A stretch of 64,000 nt of DNA from an uncultured Lachnospiraceae bacterium. GTDB lineage: Bacteria > Bacillota > Clostridia > Lachnospirales > Lachnospiraceae. Below are positions 8,884 to 17,415 of the stretch, in pieces. Position 1 is the first letter of the stretch. Each line of letters begins with the position of its first letter. A program made the translations under genes and the position numbers. The notes under the pieces are model-generated. The model had not been told where the DNA came from. It searched no databases and saw only the letters and a list, made by a program, of their open reading frames with translations. Where the stretch lies: the NCBI GenBank assembly GCA_947625775.1, contig CANQPM010000002.1, forward strand, positions 62,001 through 126,000, given 5' to 3'.

Positions 8884-10071
8884 ATGGGACTATTGGGGCG
8901 GCTAAAGGGACTGTTTAGGAAAAAAAAAGAATTTAGCGAAGACGAATACAATCCCGAGTGGGAAAATGCCAGTTTAAGGCGTGAAGACGTAGATTTCCAT
9001 GACCAGACGCAGCGCGAAAATTATATAACCGCCTGCCTTGAACAGATATCGGAGGCGTCAAACGAGCTTGACACGCTTGGCGGCGAGTATGAGCTTGTCA
9101 CTTCATATTTAAAGGATATGGAGGAGATAGAGGCATTTCCAGAGGAAACAATGGAAAAGGTGAAAAAGTACGCCAAGGCTATAGTGGAGATAGAGGGCAG
9201 CAGGGAAAGGCTCAGGAAAAAGCGCATGATTATGAGCGAGGAGGAATACACTCATATGGAGCGTATAGAGCAGTACATGCCCGAGGGCTACGACAGGCTA
9301 AAGGAGGCGGAGGAGTACCAGGTGCTTGTAAAGAAGGATCTCGGCAGGCTTGACGGTGAGCGCCACGCCTACAATTTCCGCAGGAATGAGCTTATCAACT
9401 CACAGCAGAATATGAAGGGCATAACGGCGATATGCGTGGCGTCAATGGTTTTCCTTGCGATGCTGCTCGCCGTTCTGGGCGCTGCGCTTAAGCTTGACGT
9501 GGAGCTTGGCTATGTGATAGCGATACTGATTTCGGCGTTTGCCATCACGCTTATGTATGTCAAGTACCACGATTCGCAGAGGGAGCTTATAAGGGTGGAA
9601 AAGACCATCAACAAGCTTGTGCTTTTGCAGAACACGGTCAAGATACGCTACGTGAACAATACAAACCTGCTTGAATACCTCTATGTGAAATATGACGTAA
9701 ATAGCTCCGCGGAGCTCAACAAGCTCTGGGACAAATATCTTCAGGAGAACAAGGCGCGCGAGCAGGAGCAGCAGATGGAGCAGGATATGGAGATTAATCA
9801 AAGCTCGCTGATAAAGCTGCTCAGACGTCACGAGATACATGATCCCGCGATATGGATTCATCAGGCGCAGGCGCTTATAGACAGCAAGGAAATGGTTGAG
9901 ATACGCCACAACCTTATACTTAGGCGGCAGAAGCTCAGAAAGCAGATGGAATACAACGCGCAGGCAGCGCAGGAGGCGCAGGACGAGGTGAAGGATATAG
10001 TGGCGCAGTATCCTGAGTATGCAAAGAGTATAGTGAATATTGTGTCGGAGTATGAGAAGGCGCTGGCGTAA
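8884..10071 (+). CDS. Coiled-coil membrane protein of the Hsp70-like unit
   Basis: A 395-residue protein beginning with an amphipathic basic stretch (MGLLGRLKGLFRKKK). Residues about 40-175 are highly charged heptad-rich helix. Two membrane helices follow (about residues 179-200 and 206-227) with only a short turn between them. The rest (230-395) is coiled coil rich in Glu and Gln. Both long arms are therefore predicted on the same, cytoplasmic, side of the membrane. The start at 8884 is chosen because AAGGAGG lies at 8866-8872; an upstream ATG at 8830 precedes this site. It closes the four-gene unit and could anchor the complex to the membrane (inference). I do not recognise a named family. 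Confidence 0.7.
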   Translation: MGLLGRLKGLFRKKKEFSEDEYNPEWENASLRREDVDFHDQTQRENYITACLEQISEASNELDTLGGEYELVTSYLKDMEEIEAFPEETMEKVKKYAKAIVEIEGSRERLRKKRMIMSEEEYTHMERIEQYMPEGYDRLKEAEEYQVLVKKDLGRLDGERHAYNFRRNELINSQQNMKGITAICVASMVFLAMLLAVLGAALKLDVELGYVIAILISAFAITLMYVKYHDSQRELIRVEKTINKLVLLQNTVKIRYVNNTNLLEYLYVKYDVNSSAELNKLWDKYLQENKAREQEQQMEQDMEINQSSLIKLLRRHEIHDPAIWIHQAQALIDSKEMVEIRHNLILRRQKLRKQMEYNAQAAQEAQDEVKDIVAQYPEYAKSIVNIVSEYEKALA

Positions 10072-10078
10072 AGGGTGA

Positions 10079-10159
10079 AGAAAGTTTATTTTAAATATAA
10101 AAAGGAGGAAAATTCCTCCATGCCAACAGAAAGTTTATTTTAAATATATAAAGGAGGAA
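10079..10159 (+). repeat. Duplicated ribosome-binding leader ahead of purC
   Basis: A 32-bp segment at 10079-10110 ending in AAAGGAGGAA is repeated at 10128-10159 with one mismatch, period 49 bp. The second copy supplies the purC ribosome-binding site. The first copy is followed by TTCCTCC, so GGAGGAA can pair with it across a 2-base loop. Confidence 0.85.
10120..10143 (+). CDS. Possible 7-codon leader peptide ahead of purC
   Basis: ATG at 10120 reads MPTESLF then TAA, and is preceded by GGAGG at 10104-10108, 11 bases away. It exists only because the leader is duplicated, and may be an accident of that duplication. The adjacent hairpin could mask its ribosome-binding site. Confidence 0.2.
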   Translation: MPTESLF

Positions 10160-10164
10160 TTAAA

Positions 10165-11043
10165 ATGCAGCAGTTTACACCGATTAAAGAGGGAAAGGTA
10201 CGCGAGGTTTATGATATAGGGGATAACCTTATCATAGCGGCGACAGACAGGATATCGGCGTTTGACGTTATTCTTAAAAACAAAATTACGGGCAAGGGCG
10301 CTGTGCTTACGCAGATGTCCAAATTTTGGTTTGATTTCACAAAGGACATTATACCGAACCATATGATTTCAACCGATACAAAGGATATGCCTGAATTTTT
10401 CCAGAATGAGCGGTTTGAGGGCAGCAGCATGATGTGCCGCAAGCTTGAAATGCTCCCTATTGAGTGCATTGTGCGCGGCTACATAACGGGCAGCGGTTGG
10501 GCAAGCTACCAGAAAGACGGTACGGTATGCGGCATAAAGCTTCCAGAGGGTCTTCAGGAGTCGCAGAAGCTCCCTGAGCCGATTTACACGCCGAGCACAA
10601 AGGCGGAGCTGGGGCTGCATGACGAAAATATCTCATTTGAGCAGAGTGTAGAAGTGCTTGAAAAGATTTATCCCGAAAAGGGACGCGAGTATGCGCAGAA
10701 GATAAAGGACGCTACAATAGCGCTTTATAAGAAATGTGCGGAGTATGCTTTGAGCAAGGGAATAATAATCGCTGATACCAAATTTGAGTTCGGACTTGAT
10801 GAAAACGGGAATGTAGTTCTCGGCGACGAGATGCTCACGCCTGACAGCTCGCGTTTCTGGCCGCTTGAAGGCTATGAGGCGGGCAAGGGGCAGCCGTCGT
10901 TTGATAAGCAGTTTGTAAGGGACTGGCTAAAGGCAAATCCCGACAGCGGCTATCTGCTCCCTGATGATGTAGTTGCAAAGACTATTGATAAGTATAAGGA
11001 AGCGTATTCACTTCTTACAGGAAAAAACATTAAGGAACTCTAA
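10165..11043 (+). CDS. purC: Phosphoribosylaminoimidazole-succinocarboxamide synthase
   Basis: SAICAR synthase ligates aspartate to CAIR in de novo purine synthesis, using ATP. The 292-residue product shows the N-terminal KEGKVREVYD loop, DRISAFDV, the VRGYITGSGW segment and EFGLDENG near the C-terminus, all family hallmarks; length fits the longer SAICAR synthase subgroup. AAAGGAGG precedes the ATG with suitable spacing. It stands apart from a full pur operon: purF, purB and purA follow as separate genes, each with intergenic DNA. Its last 20 bases form part of a duplicated palindrome (11024-11171). Confidence 0.96.
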   Translation: MQQFTPIKEGKVREVYDIGDNLIIAATDRISAFDVILKNKITGKGAVLTQMSKFWFDFTKDIIPNHMISTDTKDMPEFFQNERFEGSSMMCRKLEMLPIECIVRGYITGSGWASYQKDGTVCGIKLPEGLQESQKLPEPIYTPSTKAELGLHDENISFEQSVEVLEKIYPEKGREYAQKIKDATIALYKKCAEYALSKGIIIADTKFEFGLDENGNVVLGDEMLTPDSSRFWPLEGYEAGKGQPSFDKQFVRDWLKANPDSGYLLPDDVVAKTIDKYKEAYSLLTGKNIKEL

Positions 11044-11171
11044 GGCGATAAAGTACATCGCCTAAGATTTCCTAAATGTTTAGAAAAACGCAAAGGCAAA
11101 ACATTAAGGAACTCTAAGGCGATAAAAGGCATCGCCTAAGACTTCCTAAATGTTTAAAAAAACGCAAGGGC
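11024..11171 (+). repeat. Tandem 74-bp palindromic repeat at the purC 3' end
   Basis: Two copies (11024-11097 and 11098-11171) differ at about five positions. The first copy includes the last codons and stop of purC; the second repeats them outside the gene. Each copy folds into a near-perfect 25-bp stem: AAACATT...AGGCGAT pairs with ATCGCCT...AATGTTT around a 7-base loop. The core TCTAAGGCG...CGCCTAAGA recurs in the element at 40798-40857. Confidence 0.85.
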
Positions 11172-11181
11172 AGCGTTTTTT
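11157..11181 (+). terminator. Rho-independent terminator after purC
   Basis: AAAAAACGC at 11157-11165 pairs with GCGTTTTTT at 11173-11181 around a 7-base loop and ends in a T run. It overlaps the end of the second palindrome copy. Confidence 0.75.
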
Positions 11182-11236
11182 ATTAGGATTTGAGTGAGGG
11201 TTAAGGCTTTACAGGGCAAAAATAGGGGAGAAAGTT

Positions 11237-12685
11237 ATGTATGACGAAAAAATTTATGACTGTCTTGCGGAAACAGGGCTGAGGGAGGAGTGCGGAGTTT
11301 TCGGCATTTACGATTTTGACGGAAACGACGTGGCATCAACTATTTATTACGGGCTTTTTGCGCTGCAGCACAGAGGACAGGAAAGCTGCGGCATTGCGGT
11401 GAGCGACACAAACGGTCCCGTGCGCAAGGTGCTGTCGCATAAAGGCATGGGGCTTGTTAACGAAGTTTTTACGCAGGACGGACTTGAAAGCATGGAGGGT
11501 GACATTGGCGTAGGTCATGTGCGCTATTCCACGGCAGGAGCGTCTACGCGTGAAAATGCGCAGCCGCTGGTTTTAAATTATGTAAAGGGCACGCTTGCGC
11601 TTGCGCACAACGGAAACCTTATAAACGCAGCTGAGCTTCGCCACGACTTGGAGTACACGGGCGCGATTTTTCAGACGACTATAGATTCGGAGGTAATCGC
11701 GTACCACATCGCGCGCGAACGCCTCAATTCAAAGACGGTTGAGGAAGCGGTAAACAGGGCGTGCAATAAGATAAAAGGCGCGTACTCGCTTGTGGTTATG
11801 AGCCCGCGAAAGCTTATCGGCGCGCGAGATCCATATGGCTTTAAGCCGCTCTGCATTGGAAAGCGCGAGAACAGCTATATTCTTGCCTCTGAGTCATGCG
11901 CGCTTGACACTATAGGCGCGGAATTTGTAAGGGACGTGCTGCCAGGTGAGACTGTGACGATCACGCCCGAGAGTGGAATTATTTCAGATATGACAAGAGC
12001 CCTGCCTAAAAATGAGCAGGCAAGATGCGTATTTGAGTATATTTATTTCGCAAGACCAGACAGCAGGATTGACGGCGTGAACGTGTATTCCTCGCGCATA
12101 CAGGCAGGGCGTTTCCTTGCGATTGATTCCCCTGTGGAGGCTGATTTGGTTGTTGGCGTGCCTGAATCGGGAAATGCCGCCGCGCTTGGGTATTCGCTGC
12201 AGTCGGGCATACCATACGGCACGGCTTTTGTAAAAAACAGCTATGTTGGCAGGACATTTATAAAGCCAAAGCAGAGCAGCAGGGAGTCGAGCGTCAAGGT
12301 AAAGCTCAATGTCTTAAAAGAAGCGGTCGATAACAAGCGCGTTATTATGATAGACGACTCAATCGTGCGCGGCACGACATCAGACAGGATAGTGAGAATG
12401 CTCCGCGAAGCGGGTGCGCGTGAGGTTCATGTGCGGATAAGCTCGCCGCCGTTTTTGTGGCCGTGCTATTTCGGCACGGATGTACCCGCAAGGGAGCAGC
12501 TTATCGCTTACAACAGGACTGTCGAGGACATAAGGAAAATTATCGGGGCGGACACGCTTGCCTATCTGGACATATCACGCCTTGAAGATATGGTGGGCGG
12601 ACTGAATATCTGCAAGGGGTGTTTCAACGGCAAGTACCCGATAGAGCCGCCCAAGGAGGATATACGCGGCGAGTATGATGCGTAA
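11237..12685 (+). CDS. purF: Amidophosphoribosyltransferase
   Basis: PurF makes phosphoribosylamine from PRPP and glutamine, the first committed purine step. The 482-residue product has an 18-residue propeptide before the catalytic Cys19 (EECGVFGI), as in the B. subtilis-type enzyme that is processed at this Cys. Glutaminase residues follow (GHVRYSTAG, LAHNGNL). The C-terminal half has the PRPP motif VIMIDDSIVRGTTS and Cys residues near the end (NICKGCFNGKYP), consistent with the iron-sulphur cluster form. GGGGAG precedes the ATG. It sits between purC and purB with a terminator upstream, so it probably has its own promoter, which I could not place confidently. Confidence 0.96.
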   Translation: MYDEKIYDCLAETGLREECGVFGIYDFDGNDVASTIYYGLFALQHRGQESCGIAVSDTNGPVRKVLSHKGMGLVNEVFTQDGLESMEGDIGVGHVRYSTAGASTRENAQPLVLNYVKGTLALAHNGNLINAAELRHDLEYTGAIFQTTIDSEVIAYHIARERLNSKTVEEAVNRACNKIKGAYSLVVMSPRKLIGARDPYGFKPLCIGKRENSYILASESCALDTIGAEFVRDVLPGETVTITPESGIISDMTRALPKNEQARCVFEYIYFARPDSRIDGVNVYSSRIQAGRFLAIDSPVEADLVVGVPESGNAAALGYSLQSGIPYGTAFVKNSYVGRTFIKPKQSSRESSVKVKLNVLKEAVDNKRVIMIDDSIVRGTTSDRIVRMLREAGAREVHVRISSPPFLWPCYFGTDVPAREQLIAYNRTVEDIRKIIGADTLAYLDISRLEDMVGGLNICKGCFNGKYPIEPPKEDIRGEYDA

Positions 12686-12813
12686 AAAGCATCTGTTAAA
12701 ATTTCTCAAGGGATTAAGCAGCATTAGGCGCTGCTAAGGCTTACAGTCATAAGATTCAGATAGTTTGGAATACATTTCACAATATTTAAAATGGATATGG
12801 AGAGAGGTAAAAT

Positions 12814-14265
12814 ATGAGCACAGACAGGTACACAAGCCCGCTTTCGGAGCGGTACGCGAGCAAGGAAATGCAGTACATATTTTCACAGGACATGAAATTC
12901 AGAACTTGGAGGCGGCTTTGGATCGCGCTTGCCGAGACGGAGATGGAGCTGGGACTCAGCGAAAACGGAAAGCCTGTAATTACGCAGGAGCAGATTGACG
13001 AGCTGAAAGCGCACGCGGAGGACATAAATTATGATGTGGCGCGGGAGCGCGAAAAGCTTGTGCGCCATGATGTAATGAGCCATGTTTACGCATACGGGCA
13101 GCAGTGTCCGAAGGCGGCGGGCATTATACATCTGGGGGCTACCTCATGCTATGTCGGCGACAACACGGATATTATCGTGATGCGCGAGGCGCTGAAGCTT
13201 GTGCATAAAAAGCTTGTGAGCGTTATTGATGAGCTTGCGCGTTTTGCGGACAAATACAAGGATCTGCCTACGCTTGCGTTTACGCATTTCCAGCCCGCGC
13301 AGCCTACGACAGTCGGGAAGCGCGCTACGCTTTGGCTGCAGGAGTTTCTCATGGATTTGGAGGATTTGGAGTATGTGACAGGCAGCCTGAAGCTCTTAGG
13401 CTCAAAAGGTACGACAGGCACACAGGCAAGCTTTCTCGAGCTTTTCAATGGCGATAATGAGACGATAGACAAAATAGATCCCATGATTGCCGAAAAAATG
13501 GGCTTTGAGAAGTGCTATGCCGTATCGGGACAGACATATTCGCGCAAGGTGGACACGAGAGTGGCAAATGTGCTTGCGGGAATTGCGGCGAGCGCGCATA
13601 AAATGTCAAACGACATAAGACTTTTGCAACACTTAAAAGAAGTGGAAGAACCGTTTGAGAAGAACCAAATAGGCTCGTCAGCAATGGCATACAAACGAAA
13701 TCCTATGCGCTCTGAGCGTATCGCGTCGCTTTCGCGCTATGTGATGATAGACGCGCTCAATCCCGCGATAACCTCAGCGACACAGTGGTTTGAGAGAACG
13801 CTTGACGATTCGGCAAATAAGCGCCTTTCTATCCCTGAGGGCTTTCTTGCCGTGGACGGTATTCTTGACCTCTGTTTAAATGTTGTGGACGGACTTGTGG
13901 TATATGATAAGGTTATCAGAAAGCATATGCTTGCGGAGCTTCCGTTTATGGCGACAGAGAATATCATGATGGATGCTGTAAAGAACGGCGGCAACCGTCA
14001 GGAGCTGCATGAGAAGATTAGAAAGCTTTCAATGGAAGCGGGGAGAAATGTTAAGGTTGAGGGCAAGGATAACAACCTGCTTGAGCTTATCGCTGCGGAC
14101 AGCGAATTTAATTTGACACTCGAGGAGCTTCAGGCGGCAATGGAGCCCTCAAAATATGTCGGACGCGCGCCGCTGCAAGTGGAGAACTTTTTAAACAAAG
14201 TCGTCAAACCCGTATTGGAGGCAAACAAGGCGGAGCTTGGCGTTAAAGCCGATATTTCTGTCTGA
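12814..14265 (+). CDS. purB: Adenylosuccinate lyase
   Basis: PurB removes fumarate from SAICAR and from adenylosuccinate, serving both the common pathway and the AMP branch. The 483-residue product carries the fumarase/aspartase superfamily signature [12 protein letters not shown], the conserved [10 protein letters not shown] segment and [16 protein letters not shown] lies about 6 bases before the ATG. It is followed at 14511 by purA, the preceding enzyme of the AMP branch, but a promoter lies between them. Confidence 0.97.
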   Translation: MSTDRYTSPLSERYASKEMQYIFSQDMKFRTWRRLWIALAETEMELGLSENGKPVITQEQIDELKAHAEDINYDVAREREKLVRHDVMSHVYAYGQQCPKAAGIIHLGATSCYVGDNTDIIVMREALKLVHKKLVSVIDELARFADKYKDLPTLAFTHFQPAQPTTVGKRATLWLQEFLMDLEDLEYVTGSLKLLGSKGTTGTQASFLELFNGDNETIDKIDPMIAEKMGFEKCYAVSGQTYSRKVDTRVANVLAGIAASAHKMSNDIRLLQHLKEVEEPFEKNQIGSSAMAYKRNPMRSERIASLSRYVMIDALNPAITSATQWFERTLDDSANKRLSIPEGFLAVDGILDLCLNVVDGLVVYDKVIRKHMLAELPFMATENIMMDAVKNGGNRQELHEKIRKLSMEAGRNVKVEGKDNNLLELIAADSEFNLTLEELQAAMEPSKYVGRAPLQVENFLNKVVKPVLEANKAELGVKADISV

Positions 14266-14402
14266 TTTTTATTTACGACAATGGAAAATTGTAATAGTTC
14301 AGTGTCCAAATGCGGCTTTGGGGCATTTTGTGTGTATCAAGCGTGGGAGTGAAATCGAAGGCTGAACCGTTACAGAAAATTTGTAAAGTGTGTTTTCTAT
14401 TG

Positions 14403-14431
14403 TTTACATATCGGGAAAAAAGATGTATTAT
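14403..14431 (+). promoter_or_regulatory. Sigma-A-like promoter for purA
   Basis: TTTACA at 14403-14408 and TATTAT at 14426-14431 with a 17-bp spacer, 80 bp ahead of the purA start. Confidence 0.65.
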
Positions 14432-14510
14432 AAAAAACGGTGTGGATAATTTATACCGAAACGAAGTGAAGGTAGCTGCATCAAATATATAAAGACGCGG
14501 AGGTATGACA

Positions 14511-15803
14511 ATGGTTAAGGCGGTAGTAGGAGCTAATTGGGGCGACGAGGGAAAAGGCAAAATCACGGATATGCTTGCACAGAAGGCGGATATCATCATA
14601 CGCTTTCAGGGCGGGGCGAACGCGGGGCATACGATAGTAAACAATTACGGCAAATTTGCGCTGCACACGCTTCCGTCAGGCGTATTTTACAGCCATACGA
14701 CAAACATTATCGGCAATGGCGTGGCGCTTAACATTCCTGTGCTTATGAAGGAAATCAAGTCAATCACGGACAGGAATGTCCCAATGCCCAAAATCCTTGT
14801 GTCGGACAGGGCGCAGATAGTGATGCCTTATCATGTGCTGTTTGACCAGTACGAGGAGGAAAGGCTTGGCGGCAAGTCGTTCGGCTCTACGAAATCAGGC
14901 ATAGCGCCGTTTTATTCTGATAAATACGCAAAGATTGGTTTTCAGGTCAGCGAGCTTTTTGACGAGGAGATTTTACAGGAAAAGGTTAAGCGCGTTGCGG
15001 AGCAGAAGAATGTTATTCTGGAGCATTTATACCACAAGCCGCTCATTGACACGGATGAGCTTTTGTCCACTCTGCATGAATATAGAGACATGATTGAGCC
15101 GTATGTATGCGATGTCGCTACATATCTGTATGACGCCATAAACGCGGGCAAGGAAATTCTGCTCGAAGGACAGCTTGGCACGCTAAAAGATCCCGACCAC
15201 GGCATTTATCCCATGGTTACATCATCATCTACGCTGGCGGCATACGGCGCTATCGGCGCGGGACTTCCGCCTTATGAGATAAAGGAGATTTATACGGTGT
15301 GCAAGGCATATTCGTCCGCAGTCGGCGCAGGCGCGTTTGTGTCTGAAATTTTCGGCGACGAGGCGGAGGAGCTCAGGCGCAGAGGTGGCGACGGGGGCGA
15401 GTACGGTGCGACTACGGGACGCCCTAGGAGAATGGGCTGGTTTGACTGTGTGGCATCAAAGTACGGCTGCCGTATGCAGGGCACTACCGATGTATGTTTT
15501 ACAGTGCTTGACGTGCTGGGCTATCTTGATGAAATCCCCGTATGTACGGGCTACGAGATTGACGGAGAAGTCACGACACAGTTTCCTGTCACGTCAAAGC
15601 TCGAAAAGGCTAAGCCTGTATTTGAAAAGCTCCCTGGCTGGAAATGCGAGATACGCGGCATAAAGAAGTACGAGGAGTTGCCTGAGAATTGCCGCAGGTA
15701 TGTGGAGTTTATCGAGGAGCATATAGGCTATCCGATAACACACATCAGCAACGGACCGTCTAGGGAGGATATTATTTATCGGGAGAGTCCATTGAAGAAG
15801 TAG
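14511..15803 (+). CDS. purA: Adenylosuccinate synthetase
   Basis: PurA joins IMP and aspartate with GTP to give adenylosuccinate, the first AMP-branch step. The 430-residue product has the P-loop NWGDEGKGK at its N-terminus, the NAGHTIV segment, and YGATTGRPRRMGWFD near the end, all diagnostic. I use the ATG at 14511 because GGAGG at 14499-14503 is 7 bases away; the ATG at 14505 would leave a single base. A clear terminator follows at 15868. Confidence 0.96.
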   Translation: MVKAVVGANWGDEGKGKITDMLAQKADIIIRFQGGANAGHTIVNNYGKFALHTLPSGVFYSHTTNIIGNGVALNIPVLMKEIKSITDRNVPMPKILVSDRAQIVMPYHVLFDQYEEERLGGKSFGSTKSGIAPFYSDKYAKIGFQVSELFDEEILQEKVKRVAEQKNVILEHLYHKPLIDTDELLSTLHEYRDMIEPYVCDVATYLYDAINAGKEILLEGQLGTLKDPDHGIYPMVTSSSTLAAYGAIGAGLPPYEIKEIYTVCKAYSSAVGAGAFVSEIFGDEAEELRRRGGDGGEYGATTGRPRRMGWFDCVASKYGCRMQGTTDVCFTVLDVLGYLDEIPVCTGYEIDGEVTTQFPVTSKLEKAKPVFEKLPGWKCEIRGIKKYEELPENCRRYVEFIEEHIGYPITHISNGPSREDIIYRESPLKK

Positions 15804-15867
15804 TGGAAAAATATAATCGAAATTTTAGATTTGTTTGATGAATATGAAAAACTAAATGAAACGTGAA

Positions 15868-15901
15868 AAAAAGACTATACAAAAAACGTATAGTCTTTTT
15901 T
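15868..15901 (+). terminator. Rho-independent terminator after purA
   Basis: AAAAAGACTATAC pairs with GTATAGTCTTTTT around a short A-rich loop, followed by T residues. It closes the purA transcript. Confidence 0.9.
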
Positions 15902-15989
15902 ATATTTCCATTATCCGCTCTAATTTCGTACATTTTCTTGCACAATCTCCCAAATTTTCAAACAAAAGTAAATATTTTAACATTCTTAA

Positions 15990-16018
15990 TTGATATTTTC
16001 GTGCAAATGTGCTAGTAT
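15990..16018 (+). promoter_or_regulatory. Sigma-A-like promoter for the BMP nucleoside transporter
   Basis: TTGATA at 15990-15995 and TAGTAT at 16013-16018, spacer 17 bp. The leader that follows contains AAAGCG (near 16027) and CGCTTT (near 16062), able to close a stem upstream of the AAGGAGGAG ribosome-binding site. Confidence 0.65.
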
Positions 16019-16102
16019 GTAGTGGTAAAGCGTGAGCAATCGCGCAAAGAGGCGTCGGACGGCGCTTTAGGTTGTTGTTTTTCTTTATAAGGAGGAGAAT
16101 TT

Positions 16103-17296
16103 ATGAAAAAGAAAACATTATCACTTATGCTGGCATCTGCCATGGCAGTGTCACTGACAGCATGCGGCGGCTCAAATGCTACGCCTGCTACTGATACGCC
16201 AGCCAACACAGAAACTACACCCACTACAGAAGCATCGGCAGACACTCAGACACAGGAAGCTTCCACAGAGGCGGCAGCAGAGTCTGAAGTTACAGTCGAG
16301 GGCAAGATTGCTCTTGTCACGGATGTAGGCACTATTGATGACGAGTCCTTCAACCAGGCTACATGGGAAGGCGTACAGCAGTACGGTGACGCTCATGGCA
16401 TTGAGTACACATACTATCAGCCTACAGAGGACAGCACAGAGGAGAGAATCAATCAGATAGACCTTGCCGTAAGCGAGGGCGCTACTGTAGTAGTGCTTCC
16501 AGGCTACTTATTCGGCGAGACGCTTTCAGAGGTTCAGACGACATATCCCGATGTGAACTTTATCGCGGTTGACGTTTCTGAGGGCGACATGACAGCGCCT
16601 ATCGAGCCTAACGCTTATGCCTGCACGTTCAGCGAGGAGCAGGCAGGCTACCTTGCAGGATATGCCGCAGTTAAGGACGGCTACACAAAGCTTGGCTTCC
16701 TCGGCGGTATGGCGGTGCCCGCGGTTATCAGGTACGGCTACGGTTATGTACAGGGCATTAATGACGCGGCTCAGGAGCTTGGCGCAGAGGTAGAGGTTAA
16801 GTACACATACGGCGGACAGTTCTACGGCGACGCTAACATCACGGCTAAGATGGAGAGCTGGTATGCAGATGGCACAGAGATTGTATTTGCATGCGGCGGC
16901 GGTATCTATACATCAGCTATGGAAGCAGCGCTCAACTACGACGGCATGATTATTGGTGTAGACGTTGACCAGCATTCAGTAGGCGAGGGCAATGCTTACA
17001 ACCCCGTGCTTACATCAGCTATGAAGGGACTTACTTCTACTGTAGTGGACAAGCTTGACGCTTGCTTTACAGGCAACTGGTCATCTATCGGCGGACAGAT
17101 TCAGAATCTTGGTCTTGCGGACGGCGATTATATCGGACTTCCTACAGACGGCGATTCATGGGCATTCAAGACATTTACAAAGGACGAGTACAATACGCTT
17201 CTTGACGGCATCAAGGACGGCAGCATCGCGATTTCAAACGATACTGAGAACCAGCCCGAGGTCGGCGAAGGCGTGACGGTAAGCTACATTGACTAA
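16103..17296 (+). CDS. BMP family nucleoside-binding lipoprotein
   Basis: The substrate-binding component of an ABC nucleoside importer, anchored to the outer face of the membrane by lipid. A lipoprotein signal with lipobox LTAC puts the modified residue at Cys21. A Thr/Ala/Glu-rich linker of about 40 residues follows, then the BMP/PnrA fold (ALVTDVGTIDDESFNQ, GFLGGMAVPAV, ACGGGIYTSAMEAA). 397 residues is slightly longer than the family norm because of the linker. AAGGAGGAG precedes the ATG. It resembles NupN of B. subtilis and heads a four-gene unit; a weak terminator after it would favour a surplus of binding protein over the membrane parts. Confidence 0.93.
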   Translation: MKKKTLSLMLASAMAVSLTACGGSNATPATDTPANTETTPTTEASADTQTQEASTEAAAESEVTVEGKIALVTDVGTIDDESFNQATWEGVQQYGDAHGIEYTYYQPTEDSTEERINQIDLAVSEGATVVVLPGYLFGETLSEVQTTYPDVNFIAVDVSEGDMTAPIEPNAYACTFSEEQAGYLAGYAAVKDGYTKLGFLGGMAVPAVIRYGYGYVQGINDAAQELGAEVEVKYTYGGQFYGDANITAKMESWYADGTEIVFACGGGIYTSAMEAALNYDGMIIGVDVDQHSVGEGNAYNPVLTSAMKGLTSTVVDKLDACFTGNWSSIGGQIQNLGLADGDYIGLPTDGDSWAFKTFTKDEYNTLLDGIKDGSIAISNDTENQPEVGEGVTVSYID

Positions 17297-17343
17297 TCAA
17301 ATCCAAAACATAAGGGAATCATAGAAGTTATGATGAAATGGAT

Positions 17344-17377
17344 AAGGGGAAGGGTTCTGAATGCCTTTCCCCTTTTT
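17344..17377 (+). terminator. Intercistronic attenuating terminator
   Basis: AAGGGGAAGG at 17344-17353 pairs with CCTTTCCCCTT at 17364-17374 (one bulge) and is followed by T residues. Its position between the binding protein and its ATPase suggests partial read-through. Confidence 0.65.
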
Positions 17378-17415
17378 CTAAACATGCGCATAGTCAGCGC
17401 GGAAAAGAGGCAGGG

